A DNA stretch of 14,625 nucleotides from CBDTTM01 sp965363355 (GCA_965363355.1 CBDTTM010000047.1:1-14625), one strand, 5' to 3'. Counted from the stretch's first letter, positions 1-8,647 are shown. The notes: generated from the sequence alone by a model not told the origin. Translations and numbers: made by a program.

Positions 1-201
1 GGGTTCGTAAAAGCACAAAAACATCCTTATGGAATGACGACTCGTCATGGAATTTTTTCCGGAGGCGATGTTGTGCATGGGCCAGCAACTGTCGTCAGAG
101 CGATGAAGGATGCCAAGATGGTTTCTTTGGGAATTGCACAATATGTAGAGGCAAAAAAACTTATGGAAGAATGCGGCATGCAAATGGCTGTCGGTGAATA
201 A
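1..201 (+). CDS. GltD-like FAD/NAD(P)H-dependent oxidoreductase, C-terminal fragment
   Basis: Only the last 66 codons are inside the window, open from base 1 to a TAA at 199-201. The fragment carries GIFSGGDVVHGPATVVRAM, the C-terminal FAD-binding signature (G-x-x-x-G-G-D-x-x-x-G-P-A-T-V) of the glutamate synthase small-subunit family. In that family the protein uses FAD and NAD(P)H to pass electrons to a partner subunit or iron-sulfur protein. The C-terminal helix (VSLGIAQYVEAKKLMEECG) is typical of the family. The real substrate cannot be told from this fragment: it could be GltD of NADPH-glutamate synthase, a homolog in an electron-bifurcating ferredoxin-NADP reductase, or an uncharacterised dehydrogenase subunit. 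The family is fairly sure, the specific role is not. The gene ends directly at a strong terminator shared with the convergent cydC. Confidence 0.75.
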   Translation, partial: GFVKAQKHPYGMTTRHGIFSGGDVVHGPATVVRAMKDAKMVSLGIAQYVEAKKLMEECGMQMAVGE

Positions 202-246
202 AAAACGAGCTGAGATTTCGCTAGTGAGAAATCTCAGCTCGTTTTA
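202..246. terminator. Bidirectional rho-independent terminator between the oxidoreductase gene and cydC
   Basis: A perfect 18-bp inverted repeat (left arm 202-219, right arm 228-245, 8-nt loop) has an A-rich 5' flank and ends in TTTT, so it can terminate transcription from both sides. The right arm overlaps the cydC stop codon (244-246), and the left arm begins one base after the oxidoreductase stop. Both converging operons therefore share one structure with no spare sequence. Confidence 0.9.
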
Positions 247-1893
247 TTTATATTCAGTAAGGATGCCTTCTTGAAGCAATAGAATGCGATCCATGTGTTT
301 GAGCAAATGCTCATCATGTGTAATTAAAAGCATAGCAGAACCTTCTTGGTTTTCAAGCAAGGTTTGCATAAAATTATCAGCTGTTTTGCTGTCCAGACCA
401 GTTGTTGGCTCATCGAGAAGCAGGAGCTTTGCTGGTTGAACCAGGGCTCTGGCTATCCCGAGGCGTTGACGCTGTCCGCCGGAGAGTAAACGTCCGTTTT
501 CACCGACGGGTCGATTGAGCAGGAGATCAGAACTTTGGATAAAATCATCTAGTTGAGCTTTTTTTAGTGCTGCAAAAACTTCTTCATCTGTAATTTGCGG
601 ATACAGCTTTTCAAAATTCGTGCGAATAGTTCCAGTGAATATGTAAGTGTTTTGGGTAATTGCACGAATGTCCTGGCGCAGTTTTTCAGGAGGAATGCAA
701 TCATAGTTTTGACCTTCCCATAAAAGTGAGCCGCTTTGCCATTGCCAAAGATGAAGCAGCAGATGGAATAACGTGCTTTTTCCTGAACCACTGGCACCGA
801 TGATGGCTACTTTTTCGCCGGGGGTGATGGTGAAAGAAATGTTCTTTAAGATAAGTCGAGACTCATCATACGAAAAGCAGATGTTTTGCGCTGCGAGCAA
901 GGCGGTTTCTACGTTTTTTTTGCCAAGTGGGGTGGCGGTGTGAGCTATCGGAGTCCGTGCAGGGTCGCTTTCGAAAAAATGCTGCGCCGTTTGATGTGCT
1001 GCTTGCAAGGAACGGCATGCTTCTGGCAAAAGCGCGAAGGTTTCAAAACCGGATTGTATGGTGAGCAAAAGTACAGCTAAGGTGATGCCACTTAGCTCAT
1101 TGGCTCGCACTACAGGAATCAGACAGGCGAAAATTGCCAGCAAAGCAGCACTGCAAAAACTAGCGGCTATATGATCGGAAATATTGATTTGTTTATTGCT
1201 AGTTAGGCGCTTTTGGGTAATCGTGTGTGCAGCTGTTTGAAGATGAGCCGACTGAGATGCTTCGCTGCCACTAGCCTTGATATCCGCTAGACCAAGCCAA
1301 GCATCGATACAGGCGTCTTTATAGGAACTGATTGCCAGATCAAGTGATGCCTGGTTTTTCTTTTGCCGCAGATATGCACTGGCCGGAATAGCTAGACAGA
1401 CAGTAAAGGCAAGCAAAAGCAAGCAGACCGAATTCGTGCTGTAAAAGAAAAGTATTATGCATAACGTCAAGAGCATAAGGAACGCACTGCTGATAGGAGC
1501 AAAGACTCGTAAATAGAAGTCTTTGAGAACATCGATGTCATTGATGAGATGATTGAGGAAAATTCCCTGGCTGCTTGCTTGAAGCTTGAGCGGAATTCGA
1601 GATTCGAGCTGTTTGTAAGCGAATGCCCGCAAAAGACCGAGTAAGCGAAATGATGCATCGTGAGATAAATAGCGTTCTAAGTAACGCAGGAGTGCTCGCG
1701 AAATGCCGAAAAACCGTACCGCTGTTATTGCCATGGAAAGGGTATAAAGCGGAGGCTGCAGGGCGGCACTCGTGATGATATAAGCGGATGCTGCCATAAG
1801 TGCTGCTGCACTGAGACTGCTGCCCCAAGCACAAAGGATGGAAAGCAGCAGGGGGAACCAAACTAGACGAAGTAAAGAGAAAAGTGTTTTCAA
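244..1893 (-). CDS. cydC: Thiol reductant ABC exporter subunit CydC
   Basis: One half of the heterodimeric CydDC ABC transporter in the cytoplasmic membrane. CydDC exports cysteine/glutathione-type thiols, is heme-linked, and is needed to assemble cytochrome bd. The N-terminal half is hydrophobic (exporter-type membrane domain, about residues 1-300). The nucleotide-binding domain shows Walker A GASGSGKS (about 366-373), signature LLSGGQRQR (about 469-477), Walker B LLLLDEPT (about 490-497) and the H-loop THDEH. I start it at TTG 1893-1891 (549 aa) because AAGGAGGT sits 5 bases upstream and the codon overlaps the cydD stop in a TTGA junction, a classic coupled start. An upstream in-frame ATG at 1947 would add 18 residues inside cydD and has no comparable ribosome site. 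It is the last gene of cydABDC. The CydC assignment rests on being second of the pair and on the sequence; CydC and CydD are paralogs. Confidence 0.9.
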   Translation of the reverse strand: MKTLFSLLRLVWFPLLLSILCAWGSSLSAAALMAASAYIITSAALQPPLYTLSMAITAVRFFGISRALLRYLERYLSHDASFRLLGLLRAFAYKQLESRIPLKLQASSQGIFLNHLINDIDVLKDFYLRVFAPISSAFLMLLTLCIILFFYSTNSVCLLLLAFTVCLAIPASAYLRQKKNQASLDLAISSYKDACIDAWLGLADIKASGSEASQSAHLQTAAHTITQKRLTSNKQINISDHIAASFCSAALLAIFACLIPVVRANELSGITLAVLLLTIQSGFETFALLPEACRSLQAAHQTAQHFFESDPARTPIAHTATPLGKKNVETALLAAQNICFSYDESRLILKNISFTITPGEKVAIIGASGSGKSTLFHLLLHLWQWQSGSLLWEGQNYDCIPPEKLRQDIRAITQNTYIFTGTIRTNFEKLYPQITDEEVFAALKKAQLDDFIQSSDLLLNRPVGENGRLLSGGQRQRLGIARALVQPAKLLLLDEPTTGLDSKTADNFMQTLLENQEGSAMLLITHDEHLLKHMDRILLLQEGILTEYK

Positions 1894-3617
1894 GATAGAC
1901 CTCCTTGCGCCTGGGTCAGTTCGAAATAAAGGCCTTGGTTTTTGCACAATTTCTCATGGCTGCCATCTTCGATGAGTTGCCCGTCTTCGATGACAAAAAT
2001 TGAAGATAGGGAACGGACGAGTGACATTTTGTGAGAAGCAATGAGCACTGTTTTGCCATAGCTGAGCTTTTCGAGGGCGCTTAGAATAGCTTGTTCATTT
2101 TTTCCGTCGAGCTGTGCTGTCGGCTCGTCGAGAAGCAGTACTGGGCAATCGCGGAGAAAAGCGCGAGCAATTGCGAGCCTTTGTCCTTGACCTCCACTTA
2201 AAGAACTGCGTCCGGCAAGTTTTGTGTCATAGCCATCTTTCATTTCCAAAATGGAATCATGGAGGTTGGCAGCTTTTGCAGCAGCTTCTATTTGAGCTTG
2301 TGTGGCTGCTGGATTTGCTAAAGCGATATTTTGCGCAACAGTAGCCCTGAATATATAAGGCTCTTGCGGAACATAGGCGATGCGGGTTCGCCAAAAATCA
2401 GGATGGATTTTGGTTAGTTCAATATCATTGATAAAAATCTTTCCTTGTGTTGGTTCAGCAAAACGCAAAAGCAATTGAAAAATCGTCGATTTTCCGGCAC
2501 CACTTCGACCAACCAAGGCATTTGTCGTCCCGGATTTTAGGCTGAAAGAAAGATTCTTAAGGGCTGGGAGGGATTTTTTGTTATAAGTGAAACTTACGTT
2601 TTCAAAACGAATAGCAAAGGGTGAGACGGTTTTTTTTATGGATGGTTTTTTCGATGGCGTTGAAGCGGGTGGGACATCGAGAAAATCATAAATTTTATTG
2701 GCTGCCGTCAGGGCAGTCATAGCTTGATGAAAAGCTGAGCCACATTGACGCAAAGGTCGATAGAACTCAGGCGCGAGCAGTAAGGCAAAAAAAGCAGCTG
2801 TAAATTCCATCGAACCATTTAAAAGACGAAGGCCTATGCTGACGGCTACCAGGGCAATGCTCAAGGTTGCGAGCAGTTCAAGTACAAAGGCGGAAAGAAA
2901 GGCGATGCGCAATACGTTAAGTGTAGCTGTGCGAAAATTATTGCTTAATTCATCGACGAGTTCTAGCTGTTGGCGGCTGCGGTTGAAAATCTTCAAGGTT
3001 GTCAGTCCCTGTAAGAGCTCAAAGAAGCTGCGGCTAAGCGAAGATAAGACTCGCCACTGATCGGCACTGGCTTTTGCTGCAAGGCGGCCAACCAAATACA
3101 ATAAAAATGGAAGCAATGGTGCTGTGATAAAAAATATGAGCGCAGTCAAGGGGTCGGCAGCTAGGGCTGCACCTAGGAGCACTAATGGTAAAATAACAGC
3201 AGCTAGGACTTGCGGCACGAAATGACGGAAAAATCCATCCAATTCATCTACGCCATTTGCTGCTAGGGCGATAAAATCGCCGGTTTGCTGCTTGGAAAGA
3301 TCAAGCGGATTGAGCCCGAGCAATTTTTTATTCAGTCTAAGGCGCAAGCTTTCCTGTATGCCAAGTGACAGTTTCAATGCAGATTTTTCCTGTAAAATAT
3401 CCAAAATCAGACGGATGAGAACGAGAGAAAGCAGCGCTCCCAAAAGAGGCGCTGCTTTTTTTAGATCTATAGCATTTAAGAAAACGTCATTTAAAAGCTT
3501 GGCAAAATTGAAAGCAAAGCCAGAAATGCACAGGCCTGTCAAAAATAGCAGGCCTGATAACTGGTATAGATTTTTTTTATAAATCTTTAATTCATGATGA
3601 AGCTTTGTTTTCGACAT
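1890..3617 (-). CDS. cydD: Thiol reductant ABC exporter subunit CydD
   Basis: Partner half-transporter of CydC, 575 aa. The membrane domain covers about residues 18-310 with hydrophobic segments near 20-40, 55-75, 135-175 and 235-285. The ATPase domain has Walker A GRSGAGKS (370-377), signature LSGGQGQR (473-480), Walker B VLLLDEPT (493-500) and H-loop His529. The family exports thiols such as cysteine and glutathione to the outside face, where they keep the cytochrome bd assembly environment reduced. The ATG is 3 bases after the cydB stop, so the gene is translated as part of the same message. It ends in a 4-base overlap with cydC. The length is usual for CydD. A generic ABC exporter is the only alternative; the position directly behind cydAB makes CydD strongly preferred. 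Confidence 0.92.
   Translation of the reverse strand: MSKTKLHHELKIYKKNLYQLSGLLFLTGLCISGFAFNFAKLLNDVFLNAIDLKKAAPLLGALLSLVLIRLILDILQEKSALKLSLGIQESLRLRLNKKLLGLNPLDLSKQQTGDFIALAANGVDELDGFFRHFVPQVLAAVILPLVLLGAALAADPLTALIFFITAPLLPFLLYLVGRLAAKASADQWRVLSSLSRSFFELLQGLTTLKIFNRSRQQLELVDELSNNFRTATLNVLRIAFLSAFVLELLATLSIALVAVSIGLRLLNGSMEFTAAFFALLLAPEFYRPLRQCGSAFHQAMTALTAANKIYDFLDVPPASTPSKKPSIKKTVSPFAIRFENVSFTYNKKSLPALKNLSFSLKSGTTNALVGRSGAGKSTIFQLLLRFAEPTQGKIFINDIELTKIHPDFWRTRIAYVPQEPYIFRATVAQNIALANPAATQAQIEAAAKAANLHDSILEMKDGYDTKLAGRSSLSGGQGQRLAIARAFLRDCPVLLLDEPTAQLDGKNEQAILSALEKLSYGKTVLIASHKMSLVRSLSSIFVIEDGQLIEDGSHEKLCKNQGLYFELTQAQGGLS
1899..1906 (-). promoter_or_regulatory. Ribosome binding site that fixes the TTG start of cydC
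   Basis: On the minus strand AAGGAGGT is followed by a 5-base spacer and TTG at 1893-1891. The site lies within the last codons of cydD. The TTG shares four bases (TTGA) with the cydD stop, so ribosomes ending cydD can restart at once on cydC. Confidence 0.85.
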
Positions 3618-3620
3618 AAA

Positions 3621-4628
3621 TCAGTACTCCAAATGTTTTTCGTCGATGCGTTTGCGGAAAATCCAATAGGTCCAGCCTTGATAAATCAAGACTACTGGTA
3701 CCAGGCACAAAGCCGCGACCGTCATAATTGAAAGTGTATAAGGGGAGGAAGACGCATTATAAATCGTCAAGCTCCAAGCTGGATCGAGGCTCGATACCAT
3801 AAGTCTTGGGAAGAGTCCGGCAAAGAAGCCGGCTGTTGTAAAAGCGATTGCCAAAGAGCTGCAGATAAATGCGAGACCATATTTTTTTGTGGTCAGGCAA
3901 GTATAGGAAAAGAGGAAAACTGCAGCGGCCAAAAACAAGAGAATAACAGCTGGTGTTTTGGTGAACAGATCCGTATTGGTGTACGTCAGCACTAAGCATA
4001 AGACAAAGGATAAAACGGCGAGTACACCGATTTTTCGAGCAGCCAGGCGCAAATCATCAATCTTTGCCGTTGAAGCTACACGTAAAGTCAAGAATGCAGC
4101 ACCGTGGAAGGTAAAGACAAGGAAAAAGGTAATGCCGCCGACAATCGTGTATGGCGTCAAGAGATCGAGAAATGATCCCATATAAGTCATTTGCGCATTG
4201 AGCGCTATGCCTTTGATCATATTGGTAACAGCGACGCCCCAGAGAATTGCAGGCAAAGCGCTGCCGATGAAAATCAACCAATCGCAAGTGCTGCGCCATA
4301 CTGGACAATCATTTTTACTGCGGAATTCCAAAGCAGCGCCGCGGAAAATCAAAGCGACCAGCATGAGGAAAAGTGCCAGGTAAAAACTGCTGAACATTGT
4401 AGCGTAAGCATGCGGAAAAGCAGCGAAAAGTGCGCCGCCAGCCGTAATCATCCAAACTTCATTGCCATCCCATACCGGAGCAATCGTCTGGATGATGATG
4501 CGGCGTTCCTTGTCATTGTGACCAAGGAACGGCAATAAGATGCCGACACCGTAATCAAAACCTTCGAGAAAGAAGAAGCCGATGAATAAAACTGTGATCA
4601 GAATAAACCATAAAATATTCAAATCCAT
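3621..4628 (-). CDS. cydB: Cytochrome bd ubiquinol/menaquinol oxidase subunit II (CydB)
   Basis: Second membrane subunit of cytochrome bd, 335 aa, hydrophobic throughout with about eight to nine predicted transmembrane helices. It carries family hallmarks near the N-terminus: LEGFDYGVGILLPFLG (about 21-36) and PVWDGNEVWMITAGGALFAAFP (from residue 51). The acidic residues D25 and D54 match the conserved CydB aspartates linked to the proton path and heme region. It stabilises the heme b595/d site of CydA; the complex oxidises quinol and reduces O2 to water with high affinity. The ATG overlaps the cydA stop by one base (TAATG), and AAGGAGG lies just upstream within the cydA end. It is very unlikely to be anything else. 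Confidence 0.95.
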   Translation of the reverse strand: MDLNILWFILITVLFIGFFFLEGFDYGVGILLPFLGHNDKERRIIIQTIAPVWDGNEVWMITAGGALFAAFPHAYATMFSSFYLALFLMLVALIFRGAALEFRSKNDCPVWRSTCDWLIFIGSALPAILWGVAVTNMIKGIALNAQMTYMGSFLDLLTPYTIVGGITFFLVFTFHGAAFLTLRVASTAKIDDLRLAARKIGVLAVLSFVLCLVLTYTNTDLFTKTPAVILLFLAAAVFLFSYTCLTTKKYGLAFICSSLAIAFTTAGFFAGLFPRLMVSSLDPAWSLTIYNASSSPYTLSIMTVAALCLVPVVLIYQGWTYWIFRKRIDEKHLEY

Positions 4629-5983
4629 TATCTTTTGCCTCCTTCCAGCGCCTCAGCCGGTTCCTTTTTAACAAATTTAACGAAGAGCGAGACAGCGGCG
4701 ATTGCCAATACCAGATAAATCAAGGTAAAGCCAATCATGGTAAACCATACTTCACCGGAGGTAATGTTCAAGGATACTGCGGAAGAAACTTTTTGGAGCC
4801 CGACAACGATCCAAGGCTGACGTCCGCCCTCTGTTACATACCAGCCGAACGAATTGGACAGAAATGGCAGTGGGATGATCCAAACTAAAAGTTTCAAAAG
4901 GATAGGACAGGCAAAAAGCTTATTTTTGAATAAGGCAAAGCCTGCACCTAAGAGCACTAAAATCGTGACGATTCCTGTCAAAATCATCAAGCGGAAGCTC
5001 CAAAAAAGACCGGTAACATCCGGTACATAAGAATCACCGCCATACTGCTTTTGTGAAATCTGCTGCAATTCGCGGATACCTTTGATTTCTCCTTTTGGTT
5101 CATTATAAACTAAGAAAGAAAGAACGGAAGGTACTTCTATTTCCCAAGAATTTTTTTGTTGATCGGTATCAATAGAAGCTGCAATTGCAAATGGAGCAGG
5201 GTTTTGTGTTTCCCAAAGAGCTTCGACAGAAGCTAATTTCATCGGTTGGACTTTGGCGATATACTGCATTTGCAAATGTCCCGTTCCCATCACAGCAAAA
5301 AGACCGACAAGTCCGTAGACGAGCGATAATTTTAAAGACAATAGGAATTTTTCGCTGCTTCCCTGCTTGAGAAGTTTATAAGCACTGACTGCGGCAATTA
5401 AGACACCGCTAGTGACAATACCAGAGAAAAAAGTATGTGCATACTGACCGAAAACATACGGATTGGTCAATAGTGCAAAAAAGTCCGTCATTTCAGCCCG
5501 CCCGTTTCTAAGAGCAAAACCGACTGGATGCTGCATAAAGGAATTGGCTACCAAGATCCAAAACGCAGATAAATTGCTGGCGAAGGCCACGATCCAAATC
5601 GAAATACAGTGGAGTTTAGGCGATAGACGATCCCATCCGAACATCCAGATACCAAGAAACGTCGATTCCAAAAAGAAGGCAGTGAGTGCTTCAAGAGCCA
5701 ACGGAGCTCCGAAAATATCACCCATGAAGCGAGAGTATTCCGACCAGTTCATGCCAAAATGGAATTCTTGGACGATACCGGTGACGACCCCCATAGCAAA
5801 ATTAATCAGGAACAGCGTTCCTAAAAAGCGGACCAAAGAGCGTGCTTGCTTATTGCCGCTGCGGACATAATAGGTTTCCAAAACAGCGATGAAAACCGAC
5901 AAGCCCAACGTTACCGGGATGAAGAAAAAATGGTAAATCGTTGTGATAGCGAATTGCCAACGGGATAACAAGACTGTGTCCAT
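4628..5983 (-). CDS. cydA: Cytochrome bd ubiquinol/menaquinol oxidase subunit I (CydA)
   Basis: Catalytic subunit of cytochrome bd, 451 aa, multi-spanning. The heme ligands can be placed by position: His18 (TIYHFFF), His183 (GQYAHTFFSG) and Met333 (FWSFRLM). Conserved E98 and E106 lie in FGAPLALEALTAFFLEST, and GRQPW is at 387-391. The quinol-binding region GHLQMQYIAKVQPMKL followed by ASVEALWE keeps the Lys and Glu expected for quinol oxidation (about K249 and E254). The protein is short compared with the roughly 520-aa proteobacterial form, so it is of the short Q-loop type usual in Bacillota. It accepts electrons from quinol and reduces O2, giving an anaerobe or microaerobe respiration or oxygen scavenging. 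It is the first gene of cydABDC, with start ATG at 5983, a GAAAGGAA ribosome site and its own promoter upstream. Confidence 0.96.
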   Translation of the reverse strand: MDTVLLSRWQFAITTIYHFFFIPVTLGLSVFIAVLETYYVRSGNKQARSLVRFLGTLFLINFAMGVVTGIVQEFHFGMNWSEYSRFMGDIFGAPLALEALTAFFLESTFLGIWMFGWDRLSPKLHCISIWIVAFASNLSAFWILVANSFMQHPVGFALRNGRAEMTDFFALLTNPYVFGQYAHTFFSGIVTSGVLIAAVSAYKLLKQGSSEKFLLSLKLSLVYGLVGLFAVMGTGHLQMQYIAKVQPMKLASVEALWETQNPAPFAIAASIDTDQQKNSWEIEVPSVLSFLVYNEPKGEIKGIRELQQISQKQYGGDSYVPDVTGLFWSFRLMILTGIVTILVLLGAGFALFKNKLFACPILLKLLVWIIPLPFLSNSFGWYVTEGGRQPWIVVGLQKVSSAVSLNITSGEVWFTMIGFTLIYLVLAIAAVSLFVKFVKKEPAEALEGGKR

Positions 5984-6029
5984 GGAAAATCATTCCTTTC
6001 TAATATGAAAAATCAATTATTACAACACT

Positions 6030-6058
6030 ATTATAGTTCCCCCGGAGGATAAATTCAA
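6030..6058 (-). promoter_or_regulatory. Sigma-A type promoter of the cydABDC operon
   Basis: Read on the minus strand, -35 TTGAAT (6058-6053) and a perfect -10 TATAAT (6035-6030) are separated by exactly 17 bases. Transcription should start near 6023, giving a leader of about 40 bases before the cydA ATG. The spacer holds a GC-rich quasi-palindrome, CCTCCGGGGG, in otherwise AT-rich DNA, a possible regulator site. No convincing Rex or Fnr box was seen. Confidence 0.85.
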
Positions 6059-6084
6059 CTAACTTGGCAAATAAAAACAAAAAT

Positions 6085-6122
6085 AAACAAAAAGGACTAT
6101 GCAAAGCATGTCCTTTTTGTTT
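6085..6122 (-). terminator. Rho-independent terminator after copZ
   Basis: The arms 6085-6097 and 6110-6122 pair perfectly over 13 bp, with an inner ATGC/GCAT pair and one bulged base around an AAA loop. Read on the minus strand it closes the csoR-copA-copZ message in TTTTTGTTT, 8 bases past the copZ stop and before the cydA promoter. The A/T flanks would also let it stop plus-strand transcription. Confidence 0.85.
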
Positions 6123-6130
6123 AGATGAAA

Positions 6131-6334
6131 TCAGTCTTCAATTCGAATGATATCGTAGCCGGCATCTTCGATTGCTGCAGTAATAGCAGTGTGGGAAGCA
6201 GTGCCTTCAACGGCTGCATATTTGCCATCGAGATTTACTTCAGTGACATTGGTAATGCCGCTGAGCTCAGATAACGCTTCTTTTACATGGGCCTGGCAGT
6301 GAGCGCAGCTCATGCCATCAATATAAATTTTCAT
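6131..6334 (-). CDS. copZ: Copper chaperone CopZ (heavy-metal-associated domain protein)
   Basis: A 67-aa protein that is one HMA domain. The metal-binding loop GMSCAHC has Cys10 and Cys13 to hold Cu(I), and a betaalphabetabetaalphabeta fold length fits. Such chaperones carry Cu(I) to the ATPase CopA or to the sensor CsoR in the cytoplasm. I choose ATG 6334-6332: AAAGGAGGTG at 6350-6341 sits 6 bases upstream. The in-frame GTG at 6343 lies inside that ribosome site and would add three residues (M-I-L), so it is not the likely start. It is the last gene of the csoR-copA-copZ operon, 36 bases after copA. The His between the cysteines (C-A-H-C) is a common variant of the loop. Confidence 0.92.
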   Translation of the reverse strand: MKIYIDGMSCAHCQAHVKEALSELSGITNVTEVNLDGKYAAVEGTASHTAITAAIEDAGYDIIRIED

Positions 6335-6370
6335 CAAAATCACCTCCTTTGCATAATCGTACTTTTATGA

Positions 6371-8605
6371 TCAATAGAGGTCTCTTGTGATTTTGAAGTT
6401 GCGCAGCCTTAAGGCATTTGTCAGTACGGACACGGAACTAAGGCTCATCGCGGCAGCGCCGATCATCGGGTTGAGCATGGGGCCGCCCAAAAGATGAAGT
6501 GCACCCATGGCGACGGGAAGACCGATGATGTTATAGCCAAAAGCCCAAAATAGATTTTCTTTGATGTTTTTGAAGGTTGCCCGACTGAGCCGGATGGTTT
6601 CTACCACATCTCGTAGATCATTATGCATAAGAACGATGTCCGCACTTTCGATGGCGATGTCTGTTCCTGAACCGATTGCCAGTCCAACATCGGCACGGAC
6701 CAGAGCTGGAGCGTCGTTTATTCCGTCCCCGACCATTCCGACAGTGCAGCCTTGGGCTTGCATCATTTGGATTTCTTGCGCTTTTTCTTCTGGTAAGACC
6801 TCAGCGCGTACCTGGGTGATTCCAGCTTCGCGCGCTATAGCTAAAGCTGTTTTTTGATTGTCCCCTGTGACCATGATAACGTTGATGCCAAGGTTCAAAA
6901 GCTCGCGGATTGCTTGCGAACTGCTGCTTTTTATGCGGTCCGCTACAGCGATGATTCCTTTACAGGTATCGCCTAGTGCTACAAACATAGCAGTTTTTCC
7001 GTTGGCGGAAAGTTCTTCGCCCTGAGATAAGAGCATCGGGCTGATGGAGATGTTTTCTTCAGCGAACCATTCTTTTGTTCCGACGCGTATTGCCTGAGAA
7101 TTCATCAAGGCTTCTATGCCTTTGCCGGGAATGGCAACGAACGCTGCGACTGGTTGGATTTGCAAAAGTTTTTCATGTGCTGCTTGGACGATGGCTTTTC
7201 CTAGCGGATGCTCCGATCTTTTTTCGATGCTTGCCGCTAGAGAAAGCAAATTGTCCTGTAAAATTCCTTCCGTGATGATATCGGTAACCCAAGGTTTACC
7301 TTCAGTGATGGTCCCTGTTTTATCGAGGACTACAGTATCGATGTGTTGGGCTGTTTCAAGTGCTGCACCGCTTTTTATCAAAATCCCGTATTCTGCACCT
7401 TTCCCGGAAGCTACCATAATAGCTGTCGGCGTGGCCAAACCAAGGGCACATGGGCAAGCGATGATCAATACGGCGATGAAGATCGATAAGCTAAACGTCA
7501 GGCTTTCTCCGTTAAAAAGCCAGGCTGCAGCAGCGATGACGGCCAAGACCATGACCGTAGGGACAAAATAAGCGGAGATCTTATCTGCCAAATGGGCGAT
7601 TGGAGCTTTTGATGCCTGTGCGTCTTCAACTAGTTTGACGATGCGTGCTAAGGCGGTTTCATTGCCGACTTTTGTCGCCCTGTACTTAAATGAACCGGTT
7701 TTGTTGATGGAACCGCCGGTTACTGTGTCGCCGAGATTCTTTTCTACAGGTAAGGACTCACCGGTCAAAAGGGATTCATCGACATCACTGTAGCCGTCGA
7801 TGACTTCACCGTCTACAGGCAGGGACTCACCAGGTTTTATCAATAAGATGTCACCGTGTTTTATATCGGTTGCTTCTATAATACGTTCTACATCATTTTC
7901 GATAATGACAGCGGTCTTTGGAGTAAGATCAAGCAAAGCGCGAATCGCACCGGCCGTCTTCTTTTTTGCATTTGTTTCTAAGTACTTTCCCAGTGTAATG
8001 AGCGTAAGTATAGTGCCTGCGGATTCAAAATACAGATAGTGGACTTGATGGACATTTCCGAAAAAAATGGCAGCGGTTCCAAACAAACTGTAGAGAATCG
8101 CAGCTGAGGTGCTTACGGCTACGAGTGAGTCCATGTTTGGGCTTAGCTGGAATAAACTGCGAAACCCGCTGGTGTAGAATTTGAAATTGGCCGCTATGAT
8201 TGGCAGTGTCAAAAGCAATTGGCCCATGGCAAAATTCCATGGATTTGTTTCTGGGCTCAATTCAATTGGCAGGGGAATACCGATCATATGCCCCATGGAG
8301 ATGGTGAGAAGCGGTATTGCGAACAAAATCGATAGGACCAAACGCAATTGCAAATGGTGGATAACGGAAGTGCCATCCTGCACATTTGCAGGCGTGTTTT
8401 CAACGAGCTTATATCCAGCCTTGCTTACGGCTTGTTCGACATCGCTGAAGGCGATGATGCTGTCATCAAGTTCGACATTTAAGGTTTCAGCGGCAAAATT
8501 TACAGCTGAAGATTGCACACCATCAAGTTTTTTTGTAACGCGTTCGATTCGATTGGCACAGGCCGCGCAGCTCATGCCTTCTATTTTAAATATTTTTGTC
8601 TTCAT
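6371..8605 (-). CDS. copA: Cu(I)-exporting P1B-type ATPase CopA
   Basis: A 744-aa inner-membrane ATPase that pumps Cu(I) out of the cytoplasm. Domains in order: one N-terminal HMA domain with GMSCAAC (10-16), a first group of membrane helices (about 85-215), the actuator domain with TGES (281-284), the metal-site helix IIACPCALGLATP (CPC at 384-386), the phosphorylation motif DKTGTITEG (Asp428), the nucleotide-binding SEHPLGKA (His466-Pro467), the hinge VGDGINDAPAL (626-633) and the last helices with YN (691-692) and MSLSS (720-724). CPC with YN and MxxSS is the Cu(I) (P1B-1) pattern, which excludes the Zn/Cd type. Only one HMA is present; a separate chaperone gene follows. ATG 8605 has GGAGGG about 9 bases upstream and lies 42 bases after csoR. 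Confidence 0.95.
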   Translation of the reverse strand: MKTKIFKIEGMSCAACANRIERVTKKLDGVQSSAVNFAAETLNVELDDSIIAFSDVEQAVSKAGYKLVENTPANVQDGTSVIHHLQLRLVLSILFAIPLLTISMGHMIGIPLPIELSPETNPWNFAMGQLLLTLPIIAANFKFYTSGFRSLFQLSPNMDSLVAVSTSAAILYSLFGTAAIFFGNVHQVHYLYFESAGTILTLITLGKYLETNAKKKTAGAIRALLDLTPKTAVIIENDVERIIEATDIKHGDILLIKPGESLPVDGEVIDGYSDVDESLLTGESLPVEKNLGDTVTGGSINKTGSFKYRATKVGNETALARIVKLVEDAQASKAPIAHLADKISAYFVPTVMVLAVIAAAAWLFNGESLTFSLSIFIAVLIIACPCALGLATPTAIMVASGKGAEYGILIKSGAALETAQHIDTVVLDKTGTITEGKPWVTDIITEGILQDNLLSLAASIEKRSEHPLGKAIVQAAHEKLLQIQPVAAFVAIPGKGIEALMNSQAIRVGTKEWFAEENISISPMLLSQGEELSANGKTAMFVALGDTCKGIIAVADRIKSSSSQAIRELLNLGINVIMVTGDNQKTALAIAREAGITQVRAEVLPEEKAQEIQMMQAQGCTVGMVGDGINDAPALVRADVGLAIGSGTDIAIESADIVLMHNDLRDVVETIRLSRATFKNIKENLFWAFGYNIIGLPVAMGALHLLGGPMLNPMIGAAAMSLSSVSVLTNALRLRNFKITRDLY

Positions 8606-8647
8606 CTATATTTTCCCTCCAATAAAAGATTTTGACCGGGTACGAAT

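Noticed and set aside
5463..5870. 135-aa plus-strand reading frame opposite cydA
   Set aside because: Shadow of conserved CydA heme-binding segments; composition is not protein-like.
5984..6029. Possible Rex or Fnr box in the cydA leader (TTGTAATAATTGATTTTTCA)
   Set aside because: Only one half resembles TTGTGA; there is no matching inverted half at the right spacing.
7116..7571. 151-aa plus-strand reading frame opposite copA
   Set aside because: It lies wholly within the copA ATPase core, whose motifs are intact on the other strand.
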